Under the pieces are notes generated by a model. The model was not told the origin of the DNA and ran no database searches. It worked only from the letters and a program-made list of their open reading frames with translations. This document shows positions 25,864 through 35,112 of a stretch of DNA of 64,000 nucleotides, piece after piece. Source of the stretch: Sagittula sp048553715 (GTDB taxonomy: Bacteria > Pseudomonadota > Alphaproteobacteria > Rhodobacterales > Rhodobacteraceae); NCBI RefSeq assembly GCF_048553715.1, contig NZ_JBLZNC010000007.1:160518-224517 (forward strand), written 5' to 3'. Both the position numbers and the translations under genes were made by a program. Each line of letters starts with the position of its first letter. The first letter of the stretch is position 1.

Positions 25864-26869
25864 CACCTTTGTCCAACTTTCCGATCTGACCCTCAGCTAT
25901 GGCTCCACCGTCGCGGTGCCGAACCTTGATCTGTCGATCCGCGAGGGGGAGCTGATCGCCCTGCTTGGCCCGTCGGGCTGCGGCAAGACCACCACCATGC
26001 GCGCCATCGCCGGATTGCTGCAGCCCAGCGGCGGCAGCATCGCCATTGACGGGCGCGACGTGACCCGCGTGCCGGCCAACAAACGCGGTATTGGTCTGGT
26101 GTTCCAAAGCTACGCGCTGTTCCCGCACCTCAGCGCTTTCGAGAACGTGGCCTTTGGCCTACGCCTGCAAAAGCTGCCCGCCGCCGAGATTGCCGCCCGC
26201 ACCGCCGAAGGGCTGGCCACCGTTGGGCTGACCGGATTTGAACGCCGCAAACCTGCCGAGATGTCGGGCGGCCAGCAACAGCGCGTGGCGCTGGCGCGCT
26301 CCCTGGTGATGCGCCCCAAAGTGTTGCTGCTGGACGAACCCCTGTCCAACCTCGACGCGCGCCTGCGGTTGGAGATGCGGACCGAATTGCAGCGCGTGCA
26401 GAAGGAAACCGGCATCACCATGGTCTTTGTCACCCACGATCAGGCAGAGGCGCTGGCCCTCGCCGATCGTATCGTGTTGATGAAAGACGGCCGTATCGAG
26501 CAGCTTGGCACACCTGCGGATCTCTATGCCCGTCCCGACAGCGCCTTTGCGGCGGATTTCATGGGGTTCGAGAACATCTTCGCGCTGGAGGGGGACACGC
26601 TGGTCTCCGATCACGGGCGTCTGGCCGTGGGCTACGGATCAGAGGCCCCCTATCTGGCATGGCGTCCCGATGCGATCACGGTGGGCGCGGGGCCGCATGA
26701 CGGGCGCGTCGCGGCCTGCAGCTTTGCCGGGGGCCACCGCGAATATGTGATCGACAGCCCCTTGGGCCAGATCAAGGCCGATGCGCCGATTGCCGTGCCA
26801 CAGGTGGCGCTCGGGGAACGTATTGCCTTTGATCTGCCGCAAGAGACCGCGCGCGAGCTGATGCGATGA
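25856..26869 (+). CDS. ABC transporter ATP-binding protein (PotA-like)
   Basis: A 337-residue ATPase. Walker A GPSGCGKTTTMRAIAG (near 38-53), signature MSGGQQQRVALARSLV, Walker B VLLLDEPLSNLDARLR and switch FVTHDQAEALALADR are intact. A C-terminal TOBE domain (about 270-335) holds the possible regulatory site. The stop overlaps the nucleoside hydrolase start by four bases, tying transporter and enzyme into one message. Confidence 0.93.
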   Translation: MSDTFVQLSDLTLSYGSTVAVPNLDLSIREGELIALLGPSGCGKTTTMRAIAGLLQPSGGSIAIDGRDVTRVPANKRGIGLVFQSYALFPHLSAFENVAFGLRLQKLPAAEIAARTAEGLATVGLTGFERRKPAEMSGGQQQRVALARSLVMRPKVLLLDEPLSNLDARLRLEMRTELQRVQKETGITMVFVTHDQAEALALADRIVLMKDGRIEQLGTPADLYARPDSAFAADFMGFENIFALEGDTLVSDHGRLAVGYGSEAPYLAWRPDAITVGAGPHDGRVAACSFAGGHREYVIDSPLGQIKADAPIAVPQVALGERIAFDLPQETARELMR

Positions 26870-27768
26870 ACCTCTGGGTCGACACGGATTACGGGTTTGA
26901 CGACCTTTGGGCGCTTTTGCTGCTGCGTCATTACGGGATCAGACCTGCGGGGCTGTCGCTGGTGGCGGGCAATGTGCCCTTGCCGCAAGTGATCGCCAAC
27001 GCAGGCGGTGCCGCGCAGGCCTATGGGCTGGACATGCCTGTCCATGCAGGCGCTGACCGGCCTCTGGTGCGCACGCCCGAGACGGCGGAACGTATTCTGG
27101 GCCCCACCGGCATGCCGACGCGCGGGCGCTGTCTGCCAGAGGTTGCGGGATTTGCCCCGCCCGATGACGGGGTCAGCGCGCTTGGCGCATGGCTGCGGCA
27201 GGGCGATGACCCCAAGGTGGTGCTTGCGCTGGGACCTTTGACCAACATTGCAGAGCTGATCGCTCAGCACCCCCAAGCGGCGCGGCGTATCACGCGGCTG
27301 GTATGGATGGGCGGCAGCGCGGGGGCGGGCAACCATTCCCCGCTTGCGGAATTCAACGCGCTGGCCGATCCGGAGGCGCTGCACCGCGTCGCCGCCTCTG
27401 GCATTGCGATGGACGTTGTCGATCTGGAAATGTGCCGCCAGATCCGGTTTGATCCGCAGGATCTGCCGGACTGCGACCCGTTGTCTGCGGATCTTCTGGG
27501 GGGCTATCTGGATATCGCCCTGACCCGTGGCCGCAAAGATATGGCGATCTATGATCCTACGGCCGCCATGGCCGTTGTCCGCCCCGAGGCATTCGAGTTC
27601 GCGCCGATGGCGGTGGAGGTGTCCATCACAGCCGATGCCACCTATGGCGCGACCCGGTTCACGCCGGACCCGTCATCGCGCTTGCGTCTTGCGATGCGAG
27701 CGCGCGGCAATTTGGCTGCTGACTGCCTCGCGGTGTTTTCAAAAGGGGCTGACAATGGGCTTTCCTGA
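26866..27768 (+). CDS. Nucleoside hydrolase (IunH/RihB-like)
   Basis: A 300-residue cytoplasmic enzyme that splits ribonucleosides to base and ribose. The calcium-binding N-terminal motif is DTDYGFDDLWALLLL (6-20), a variant of DTDPGxDDAxAL with Tyr for Pro. ALGPLTNIAELI (near 124-135) and MGGSAGAGNHSPLAEFNALADPEA follow. The C-terminal motif reads IYDPTAAMAVV, where the usual catalytic His (HDP) is replaced by Tyr, a change seen only by eye and possibly altering base preference. It sits between the transporter and adenine deaminase genes, so adenosine or a related purine nucleoside is the inferred substrate. Confidence 0.88.
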   Translation: MNLWVDTDYGFDDLWALLLLRHYGIRPAGLSLVAGNVPLPQVIANAGGAAQAYGLDMPVHAGADRPLVRTPETAERILGPTGMPTRGRCLPEVAGFAPPDDGVSALGAWLRQGDDPKVVLALGPLTNIAELIAQHPQAARRITRLVWMGGSAGAGNHSPLAEFNALADPEALHRVAASGIAMDVVDLEMCRQIRFDPQDLPDCDPLSADLLGGYLDIALTRGRKDMAIYDPTAAMAVVRPEAFEFAPMAVEVSITADATYGATRFTPDPSSRLRLAMRARGNLAADCLAVFSKGADNGLS

Positions 27769-29533
27769 CGACCTGAACGACCCTCAATTGCGGGGGCGGG
27801 CTGTGCAGGCCGCGCGAGGCCAGACGCCCTTTGATCTGTTGATCACCGGCGGGATTGTGCTGGACATGGTGACAAGCCAGTTCCGGCGCGCCGATGTGGG
27901 GGTTGTCGGGCCGCTGATCGCCAGCGTGCATGAACCCGCAGATGATTTTGCCGCCACCCAGACGCTGGATGCCACGGGGCAGGTGATCGCGCCGGGCTTC
28001 ATCGACACCCATATGCATGTGGAAAGCTCCATGGTGACAGTGGCCGACTATGCGGAAGCTGTTGTGCCGCGTGGTGTGACAACCGCCCGCTGGGACCCGC
28101 ACGAGCTGGCCAATGTCGCGGGCACCGCTGGGCTGGACTATGCCGTGGCCGAGGCGCAAAATGTGCCGCTGCGCCTGTTGCCCCTCATGCCGACCTGCGT
28201 GCCCTCGGCCCCCGGATATGAACAAAGCGGCGGCGATTTTACCCCTGCCATCGTCGCGCAGTGGCTATCGCGCGATGACATCCACGGCGCAGCCGAGCTG
28301 ATGACCATGCAGCCGCTGCTGGAAGGCGACAGCCGCGTGCGCGGGATCGTTCAGGCTGGGCTGGACAGTGGCAAGCCGGTCTGCGGCCATGCCCGCGGGC
28401 TGGTTGGCGCGGATCTCAACGGCTTTGCTGCCGCCGGTATTGAGACCGACCACGAGCTGACGGGGGCTGCGGACCTACTGGCCAAACTGTCCGCCGGGTT
28501 CACCATCGAGCTGCGCGGCTCGCATCCGCATTTGCTGCCAGAGCTGGCGCAGGCATTGGTTGATTTGGGCGAACTGCCGCAAACGGTGACCCTGTGCACC
28601 GACGATGTGTTCCCCGATGACCTGCTGACCAAGGGCGGACTGGACGCGGTCATTCGCGTGCTGATCGCCTGCGGCTTGCCGACGGTCTGGGCCTACCGCG
28701 CCGCCACGCTGAACGCGGCCACGCGCATCGGGCGGATGGATCTGGGGCTGGTTGCGCCGGGACGGCGGGCCGATCTGGCGCTGCTGGGCGATCTCGATCA
28801 GGTTCGCGTCGAGACCACGATCATCGACGGCCAGATCGTGGCGCAGGACGGGCAGCTGTGTCAGGCACCGCCACGCGCCCCCGTGCCAGAGCCATTGCGC
28901 CACAGCATGAAAATCGCACCTGTGACGCCGGAGGCTTTCGAGGTTTGGGCGCGCGGTCCCAACGCGCGCATCGCGACCCTGTGCAAACCGCGCTTCCCGC
29001 AGTGGGGCGAACGCATTCTACCCGTGCGCGACGGTCGGGTAGACCTGCCAGACGACATGATCCGCATGGCCATTCAGAACCGCCATGGTGCGGGGCTGCC
29101 CATGCGGGTGGCGTTTCTCGAAGACTGGGGGACATGGCGCGGGGCCTTTGCCAGCAGCGTTTCCCATGACAGCCACAACCTGACAGTGTTCGGCCGCGAC
29201 CCTGCGGATATGGCCGCCGCTGCTGACGCGGTGCGCAAGGCCGGTGGCGGGCTTGCGGTGGCGTCGGGTGGCGCGGTGCAAGCGGTGCTGCCCTTGCCCA
29301 TCGCGGGGCTGATGAGCACGGCCCCCCTGTCCGATCTCGCGCATGATTTTGCCGCGCTGCGCGCAACGCTCGACAGGCTGGTCGATTGGGAGCCGCCGCT
29401 GCTGGTGTTCAAGGCGCTTTTTGGCGCGTCGCTGGTCTGCAACGCGGGCCCGCGCCTGAGCGATCTTGGGCTGGTCGACGTGTTCGAGGGGATCTTGCGC
29501 GAAAGCTGTGTGCTTGAAGACGGGTTAAGCTGA
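27755..29533 (+). CDS. ade: Adenine deaminase
   Basis: A 592-residue amidohydrolase converting adenine to hypoxanthine and ammonia. Metal ligands appear in APGFIDTHMHVESSM (HxH, near 90-95), in DPHELANVAG, in VCGHARGL and in CTDDVFPDDLL. The C-terminal adenine-deaminase domain (about 400-590) is complete. ATG 27755 lies inside the end of the nucleoside hydrolase (14-base overlap) with AAAAGGGGCTGAC upstream. Together with the hydrolase it would turn adenosine into ribose, hypoxanthine and ammonia, giving both carbon and nitrogen. Confidence 0.93.
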   Translation: MGFPDDLNDPQLRGRAVQAARGQTPFDLLITGGIVLDMVTSQFRRADVGVVGPLIASVHEPADDFAATQTLDATGQVIAPGFIDTHMHVESSMVTVADYAEAVVPRGVTTARWDPHELANVAGTAGLDYAVAEAQNVPLRLLPLMPTCVPSAPGYEQSGGDFTPAIVAQWLSRDDIHGAAELMTMQPLLEGDSRVRGIVQAGLDSGKPVCGHARGLVGADLNGFAAAGIETDHELTGAADLLAKLSAGFTIELRGSHPHLLPELAQALVDLGELPQTVTLCTDDVFPDDLLTKGGLDAVIRVLIACGLPTVWAYRAATLNAATRIGRMDLGLVAPGRRADLALLGDLDQVRVETTIIDGQIVAQDGQLCQAPPRAPVPEPLRHSMKIAPVTPEAFEVWARGPNARIATLCKPRFPQWGERILPVRDGRVDLPDDMIRMAIQNRHGAGLPMRVAFLEDWGTWRGAFASSVSHDSHNLTVFGRDPADMAAAADAVRKAGGGLAVASGGAVQAVLPLPIAGLMSTAPLSDLAHDFAALRATLDRLVDWEPPLLVFKALFGASLVCNAGPRLSDLGLVDVFEGILRESCVLEDGLS

Positions 29534-29544
29534 CGCAGAAGTGT

Positions 29545-29582
29545 CTGCGCGCGCCGAAGAGACGCGCGCAGGGCGTGCTTTT
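29545..29582. terminator. Bidirectional terminator between ade and uxuB
   Basis: CTGCGCGCG (29545-29553) pairs with CGCGCGCAG (29563-29571), nine pairs with a nine-base loop. TTTT follows at 29579-29582, a little distant, and no T-run follows on the minus strand. It is the only structure between two convergent operons, so it probably serves both. Confidence 0.6.
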
Positions 29583-31008
29583 ACGACAGAACCGCTGTGA
29601 TCGCGTTGCGCGCGCCGTGGGTCGTAACAGATTGGTAGGCGGCGCGGATTGCGTCTGCAAAGCCGGGCTTGGCCGCAAGCTCTTGCGGGAAAATCTCGCG
29701 CAGGGCCAGCAGCTTGTCGACATAAGCATCGCCTGCTTTTTGCGCGATCCCGGTCAGGGTCGCCGCCATAGGGTCCGCCAAGGTATTCCCCGCATCCACC
29801 GTGGTTTTCACATGGGCCATCCAGCCTGCCACGGCGAGTGCCTGCAGCGGGCAATCGCGTCCAGCGTCGATATTCGCCGCCATCGCCGCGAGGATCCGTT
29901 GCGGCAGCTTGACTGAAGTGTCCGTGGCAATCTGCGCGGTCTTGTGGTGCAGACGGCTGTTGGCAAAGCGGGCGAGCAAGGCATCGGCATAGGCGGCCAG
30001 ATCCACCCCTTCGAGCGGCGCAAGGGTGACTGCCTGTTCGTTCATCATCAGCGCGCGGGTGGCCTGCACAAACAGCGGATCATTCATGCAGTCCGCGACC
30101 GTGCGATGACCCGCAAGTGACCCCAGCGTTGCCAGAAACGTATGCGCCCCGTTGAGCATGCGCAGCTTCATCTCCTCGAACGGGCGGACATCGCTGACAA
30201 GCTGTGCGCCAACGCTGTCCCACGCGGGGCGGCCGGCGGCAAAATTGTCCTCGATCACCCATTGGCGGAAGGGCTCGCAGATGATGCCATTGGGGTCGTC
30301 ATGCCCTGTCACCTCGGCCAGCAGGCTGGCCCCTGCGCTGTCCAGTGCGGGGACGATCCGGTCGACCATGGTGGCGGGAAAGGTGACGTTTGCCGCGATC
30401 CAATCGGCCAGCGCCGCATCCCGCAGGCGGGCAAACTCCAGCACGGCTGCGCGCGCCAATACCCCGTTTTCCGGCAGGTTGTCACAAGACAGCACCGACA
30501 GTCCGCCAAGCCCTGCAGCCTGCCGCCGCGCGAGCCCCTCGACGATGATGCCAATGGCGGTTTTCGGGGCTTTTGGTGCGTCCAGATCCGCCTGAATGCC
30601 GGGGTGGGCGCGGTCCAATGCGCCGCCCGACAGGCAATAGCCCTTTTCCGTGATGGTCAGCGCGACAATCGACATATGCTCGCCAGCGAACAGGTCCAGC
30701 AAGGCATCGCGCCCGTCGCGCAAGGGATGGCACGTGCCGCAGATGACACCGATTTCGCGGGCCGTCATCTGGGTGTCGTCCGCCTCGATCACGGTGAAGC
30801 GGTGGTTGGCTGCGTCCAACTCGCTCAAGGCCTCTGCGCCGGAATTCAGGCGCACCGCGACCACACCCCAATCGCCACCCTGTGCGTCCAGCACCTCTTG
30901 AAGGTAGACGAATTGATGCGCGCGGGCAAAGGCGCCAAACCCGATATGCAGAATGCGCGGTTTAAGCGCGGCGTGATCCAGCGTGCTGGGCAATTGGGTG
31001 ATGTTCAT
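29581..31008 (-). CDS. uxuB: Mannitol dehydrogenase family oxidoreductase, likely fructuronate reductase UxuB
   Basis: A 475-residue NAD-dependent polyol/hexuronate dehydrogenase. The nucleotide-binding start ILHIGFGAFARAHQFVYL (near 19-36), TITEKGYCL, SCDNLPENG and the catalytic helix MKLRMLNGAHTFLATLGSLAG (Lys in the ML-NGAH context) are the family marks. The neighbouring uxuA makes D-fructuronate reductase the natural reading: D-fructuronate to D-mannonate. The ATG at 31008 has GGAGG six bases ahead; the open frame extends slightly upstream. It is the last gene of the minus-strand hexuronate operon. Confidence 0.88.
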   Translation of the reverse strand: MNITQLPSTLDHAALKPRILHIGFGAFARAHQFVYLQEVLDAQGGDWGVVAVRLNSGAEALSELDAANHRFTVIEADDTQMTAREIGVICGTCHPLRDGRDALLDLFAGEHMSIVALTITEKGYCLSGGALDRAHPGIQADLDAPKAPKTAIGIIVEGLARRQAAGLGGLSVLSCDNLPENGVLARAAVLEFARLRDAALADWIAANVTFPATMVDRIVPALDSAGASLLAEVTGHDDPNGIICEPFRQWVIEDNFAAGRPAWDSVGAQLVSDVRPFEEMKLRMLNGAHTFLATLGSLAGHRTVADCMNDPLFVQATRALMMNEQAVTLAPLEGVDLAAYADALLARFANSRLHHKTAQIATDTSVKLPQRILAAMAANIDAGRDCPLQALAVAGWMAHVKTTVDAGNTLADPMAATLTGIAQKAGDAYVDKLLALREIFPQELAAKPGFADAIRAAYQSVTTHGARNAITAVLS

Positions 31009-31047
31009 GGTCATCCTCCGGAATGGGTGAACCGCCACAGCGGGCGA

Positions 31048-32334
31048 TTACATAACAAGGTTGGGCAGATACATGACCACGCCTGGGAACAGGATCATCA
31101 GCACCACCGTGAGCAGAACCGCCGCCACAAAGGGGATCGATTCCACGGTGTAGTCCTTGTACGAGCAGCGCAGAATGCCGCAAACGGTGAACATGGACAC
31201 TCCCACCGGCGGCGTCATACCCCCGAAGGTCACCAGCGTCATCATGATCAGGCCGAAATGCACAGGATCGATGCCCGCAGCGGTGATCACCGGCACAAGG
31301 ATCGGCGTCAGCAACATCACCAGAACCGTGGCCTCGATCAGCATGCCCATGGCCAGCAGAAAGCCCGAGACGACAAACAGCAAAACCGTCGGGTTGGAAA
31401 ACGCGGTCAGCGCGAATTCGGCGATCTCTTGGGGCACCCGTTCAAAGGTGATGACATAGCCAAAAGTGCCCGAGAACATGATGATCACCATGATCATGCC
31501 AATGTCGTTGAGCGTGCGGATACAGGCATCGATCACGCCCTTCAGCGTCAGCTCGCGGTAGATGAACATGCCCACGATCAGCGTGTAGGCCACCGCGAAT
31601 GCGCCTGCCTCGGACGGGGTGAAGATGCCGAAACGAATGCCCAAAAGCAGCCAGATCGGGAAAAGCACGGCCCAAAATCCCGTGCGCAGCGCGCTGCCCA
31701 CTTCGCGCAAGGTGGGGGCGCTGTCGCGTTCGGGCTTATAGTCGCGGCGCACGGCCACAAAACGGGTGGCCAGCATCAGCGCCACAGTCAGCAGCACGCC
31801 CGGCACGATACCGGCAATGAACAGCTTGCCGATGGAAACCTCGCCCAGATAGCCATACAGGATCAGCCCAAGACTGGGCGGAATGGTGGCTGTCACAAGC
31901 CCGCCGATGGCAAGGATCGCACCGGTGAAGCCCGGCGAATACCCTTTGGCCACCATGGGCAGACCGATCACGCGCGCCTGCATGGCGGCATCCGCCACGG
32001 CCGAGCCCGATACACCGCCCATCATGGCGCTGAGCAGCAGCGATGACTGCGCGAAACCACCGCGCATCCAGCCCGCCAGCGTCGTCGCCAGCGCGATCAG
32101 CCGGTGCGTGATGCCCGCGCCATTCATCAGGTTGCCAAGCAGGATAAACAACGGCACGGCCAACAGCGGGAAGGACTGGCTGACGGCGACGATACGTTGC
32201 ACGGCGGTTGAATCCGGCAGGAAGGTCCCCGGCAGCAAAAAGAATGACGTGCCCGCGATACCGATGGCAAAGCCCACGGGCATGCCGATCACGATCAGCA
32301 ACAGGGCTGCAACCAGAATAAGTGTGGAAATCAC
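31048..32334 (-). CDS. TRAP transporter large permease (DctM-like)
   Basis: A 428-residue protein with about twelve hydrophobic helices. Characteristic stretches are VGFAIGIAGTSFFLLPG, FPLLAVPLFILLGNLMNGAG, MMGGVSGSAVADAAMQARVIG and GGMTPPVGVSMFTVCGI. It is the ion-coupled translocating subunit of a TRAP importer. The start overlaps the DctQ stop by four bases. Confidence 0.93.
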   Translation of the reverse strand: MISTLILVAALLLIVIGMPVGFAIGIAGTSFFLLPGTFLPDSTAVQRIVAVSQSFPLLAVPLFILLGNLMNGAGITHRLIALATTLAGWMRGGFAQSSLLLSAMMGGVSGSAVADAAMQARVIGLPMVAKGYSPGFTGAILAIGGLVTATIPPSLGLILYGYLGEVSIGKLFIAGIVPGVLLTVALMLATRFVAVRRDYKPERDSAPTLREVGSALRTGFWAVLFPIWLLLGIRFGIFTPSEAGAFAVAYTLIVGMFIYRELTLKGVIDACIRTLNDIGMIMVIIMFSGTFGYVITFERVPQEIAEFALTAFSNPTVLLFVVSGFLLAMGMLIEATVLVMLLTPILVPVITAAGIDPVHFGLIMMTLVTFGGMTPPVGVSMFTVCGILRCSYKDYTVESIPFVAAVLLTVVLMILFPGVVMYLPNLVM

Positions 32335-32843
32335 AGCAGCTCCTCCGCGTGGGTGTGACCGGTTTCGTCGGCATCGGGTTCAAACAGGCGCACCAGTCCC
32401 GAAGACCAGATGCGCCGCGCAAAGGACACGATCAGCAGCGCCGACCCCACAGGCAGGGCCAGTGTGACCAGACCGTAGCTCAGCCCCGATGCGCCCAACT
32501 CGCGCTGCCAGTTATTCATCGCAAGGTGCCAGCCGTGCCAGACGATGAACCCCAGAAACGGCAGCATCAGCAGCATGGAAAACACCGCCAGTGCGGCGCG
32601 CGCGCGCGCGGGCAGCAGGTCGACCAGAACCGTCACCCGAATATGTTCACCGGACCGTGTCGCGATATCCGCGCCCAGCATCACGGCCCAGATCAGGCAA
32701 AGCTGTGCGTATTGCGGCGCGGCCATCAGCGGCTGCCCGATGCTGCGACCAATCCCCGATGCCAGAACCGCCAGCACGACACCGGCCAGCGCCAGCAGCG
32801 CGATTGCCCGCTCGAGCTGGTCGTAAACTCTCCAAAACGCCAT
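32331..32843 (-). CDS. TRAP transporter small permease (DctQ-like)
   Basis: A 170-residue four-helix inner-membrane subunit. Typical DctQ traits are AVMLGADIATRSGEHIRVTVLVDLL between helices 2 and 3 and the W-H pair FIVWHGWHLA in the third helix. It scaffolds the DctM subunit and contacts the loaded binding protein. A strong hairpin separates it from the binding-protein gene. Confidence 0.9.
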   Translation of the reverse strand: MAFWRVYDQLERAIALLALAGVVLAVLASGIGRSIGQPLMAAPQYAQLCLIWAVMLGADIATRSGEHIRVTVLVDLLPARARAALAVFSMLLMLPFLGFIVWHGWHLAMNNWQRELGASGLSYGLVTLALPVGSALLIVSFARRIWSSGLVRLFEPDADETGHTHAEELL

Positions 32844-32865
32844 GGCCTTGCCTCCCCTTACGAAA

Positions 32866-32896
32866 GGACCGCCCCGTCAAGCTGAGGGGGCGGTCC
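32866..32896 (-). other. Intercistronic hairpin after the TRAP binding-protein gene
   Basis: GGACCGCCCC (32866-32875) pairs with GGGGCGGTCC (32887-32896), ten uninterrupted pairs with an eleven-base loop, no T-tract in the direction of transcription. It lies between dctP and dctQ and can protect the upstream dctP part of the message. Confidence 0.75.
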
Positions 32897-32912
32897 GAAT
32901 GTGGTATTACGC

Positions 32913-33887
32913 TTATTCCGCCGACAGATAGGGTTCGAGCGCCGCGCGCGCCTCTGTCAGACCGATTTCCGCGTAGACGGGTTCGACGGCCTCGCGGAAG
33001 GGGGCGATGTCAACCTCGTTGAATTCCACACCGGCCTCTTCCATCAGGGCCTGCACTTCGGCCAGCTTGCCCACGGTGCCTTGCGTCGCTTCCTCTCCGG
33101 CTGCGAACAGCTCTTCGTCGAGGATGGTGCGCAGGTCATCGGGCAGGGACTGGTACCAGCTGTCGGAGGTCACAAGACCGGTGAACAGCTGGATGTGGTT
33201 GGTAAAGGCCACGTTGGTGGTGACTTCGTGCAGTTTGATGCCATAGGCGCCGGTCAGCTGGGCTTCGGCTGCGTCAATCGCGTCAAGCTGCAGACCGGAG
33301 TAGACCTCGGACCACGGCATGGGGGCAGGGGTCGCACCCATCGCCTTGATTGTGGCGACCCAACCGGGCGCGTCGATGGTGCGCATGCGGATGCCTGCCA
33401 GATCTTCCGGCGTCTCGATCTTTTTGCGGGTAAAGGCCTGACGGGTGCCTTGGAACCAGTTGTAGTTCAACAGACGCAGATTGGTGTCTGCGGCCAGCGT
33501 ATCGACCCAGCCCTGATAGGGCTCGGACGCGGTGATTTTGGCATAACCGGTGTAGTCATCCACCAGATAGGGCGCGGCCAGAATGCCCAGCTCTTTGCGG
33601 AAAGGGGCCAGACGTCCGGCGTCGACCAGAACCGCGATCGGCGCGCCATTGCGGATCTGTTCCAGCACGTCGTTGTCACTGCCCAGCTGCGAGCTGGGAT
33701 AGACGGAAATCTCGATCCGGCCGTCCGAGCGTTCCTCGATCCGCTCTTTGGCGGCTGCCATCGCTTCGGCCATCGGGTCCGAGGCGGGCTGGGATGTGGA
33801 CAGCGCGAGACGGAAATCCTGCGCCAGTGCCTGTCCGCCGGTCAGGGCAGCGGCTGCGATCAATGCGGATGTCAAAAGGGTCTTCAT
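32913..33887 (-). CDS. TRAP transporter solute-binding protein (DctP-like)
   Basis: A 324-residue periplasmic protein. Signal peptide MKTLLTSALIAAAALTGGQALA. The conserved core includes RLALSTSQPASDPMAEAM, EIRNGAPIAVLVDAG, the ligand-carboxylate arginine region PEDLAGIRMRTIDAPGWV, and FVE-like WSEVYSGLQLDAIDAAEAQL. DctP proteins clamp a carboxylate through an arginine, which suits a hexuronate or mannonate ligand given the uxu genes on both sides. Confidence 0.92.
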   Translation of the reverse strand: MKTLLTSALIAAAALTGGQALAQDFRLALSTSQPASDPMAEAMAAAKERIEERSDGRIEISVYPSSQLGSDNDVLEQIRNGAPIAVLVDAGRLAPFRKELGILAAPYLVDDYTGYAKITASEPYQGWVDTLAADTNLRLLNYNWFQGTRQAFTRKKIETPEDLAGIRMRTIDAPGWVATIKAMGATPAPMPWSEVYSGLQLDAIDAAEAQLTGAYGIKLHEVTTNVAFTNHIQLFTGLVTSDSWYQSLPDDLRTILDEELFAAGEEATQGTVGKLAEVQALMEEAGVEFNEVDIAPFREAVEPVYAEIGLTEARAALEPYLSAE

Positions 33888-33915
33888 GTTCTCTCCTCCA
33901 TGAACAGGTCAGTCT

Positions 33916-35112
33916 TTAAATCCGAGCCATGGGCTCCTTCAGCGTCCAGGCGCCGGACAGCGCCCCTTCGGTGATGAAAATGGCCATGTGATACAAAACG
34001 CGGGTCAGACCGTCGGCCCAGACCACGGCGCCGTTTGCGTCCAACTGGTTGACCCATTCCGCACGCGCATCAGCGGCGAAGTAGTGGCCAAAAATAATGT
34101 CCGCGATACGGGTCAGCGCTGCCATATGGGCGTCGTCGTCGGTAAGGCGATACATCATCGCATGAAACTTGCCCGCTTCGGTCAGCGGCCACAGCAGGTG
34201 CGTGTCCTCGATCACGGCACCAGAGGTGGCAAAGGCGTCAAAGGGCGCATCTTTGAGCGGGCCATCGCTGCGCAACCCGCAACGGGCGGCAAACGCGGCC
34301 AGTTTTTCCGCGTGACGGTCCAGACTTTGATCGCCCGTCAATTGACCGTAGCGCAGGTAAAGCCACGCCCATTCGTACTGGTGGCCCGGCTCGCAGCGCT
34401 GGCCAAGCGCGCTGGCCATCGGGGTCAGATCAGGGGCCAGAAATTCGCGCATCCCGCCGTTCAGCGGCTCGATAAAGTAATCGGCACCGATCTCCAGCAG
34501 GCGTTTGGCGCGGTCCGCCCAATCCTGCGCGCCGGTCATCTCGAAGCACTGCAGATAGGTTTCCGCCATATGCATATGCGGGTTTTGCGCACGGGTGTCG
34601 CCGTCTTTCGGCCCGTCGCGGCCCATGGCATCGTTTTCCCACAAAGCGCCGGTCGAGGGGTCGGTCAGCGCCGCATCGATAAAATCGCGGCAGGCGGCGA
34701 TCTCGGCATCTGTCACCGCGCTGGCGTCGGCTTTTTGCAAGGTCACCAGCCCAAGCAGGACAAAAGCGAAATCATAGGTGCGGCACAGGTCCTTGTCCGC
34801 CGATCCATAGGCGCGTCCATCGCCGCGGATCGCCATGCGGCAGCCGCCTTCGGGGCGGATCAGATGATCCATCATATAGGCTTTGATGCGGGCGGATTGC
34901 GCGATCAGCGTCTGGTCCTGTGCGGCAAGGCCAAGATGGGCGAGGGTGAACACCGTGCGCGCCTGCGCCCATGTGGTGATCTCTTCGCGCGGATCGCCCA
35001 GCTTTTCGATCACCGGCGCGGGCTCGGTGCCGTCGCTGATGGCGATGGCAAGCCACGCGGGCATGAAATCCGGCACGAAACGCGCCGCAGCCTGTGCGCC
35101 TGAGACGGTCAT
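33916..35112 (-). CDS. AGE-family (N-acylglucosamine 2-epimerase/mannose isomerase-like) protein
   Basis: A 398-residue alpha/alpha-barrel enzyme of the AGE superfamily, which interconverts aldoses with ketoses or C2 epimers. CRTYDFAFVLLGLV, HMHMAETYLQCFEMTGA, the catalytic-His region CEPGHQYEWAWLYLR and DTHLLWPLTEAGKFHA line up with the YihS/AGE active site. Between uxuA and the TRAP genes, the best guess is isomerisation of a hexuronate (glucuronate or mannuronate) to fructuronate or another C2 change that feeds UxuB. The start overlaps the uxuA stop by four bases. The substrate is inferred only from the operon. Confidence 0.8.
   Translation of the reverse strand: MTVSGAQAAARFVPDFMPAWLAIAISDGTEPAPVIEKLGDPREEITTWAQARTVFTLAHLGLAAQDQTLIAQSARIKAYMMDHLIRPEGGCRMAIRGDGRAYGSADKDLCRTYDFAFVLLGLVTLQKADASAVTDAEIAACRDFIDAALTDPSTGALWENDAMGRDGPKDGDTRAQNPHMHMAETYLQCFEMTGAQDWADRAKRLLEIGADYFIEPLNGGMREFLAPDLTPMASALGQRCEPGHQYEWAWLYLRYGQLTGDQSLDRHAEKLAAFAARCGLRSDGPLKDAPFDAFATSGAVIEDTHLLWPLTEAGKFHAMMYRLTDDDAHMAALTRIADIIFGHYFAADARAEWVNQLDANGAVVWADGLTRVLYHMAIFITEGALSGAWTLKEPMARI

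Noticed and set aside
30142..32046. A 634-codon open frame on the plus strand
   Set aside because: It is antisense to uxuB and the TRAP large permease, and is extremely rich in His, Gln and Arg, as expected from the complement of a high-GC coding strand.
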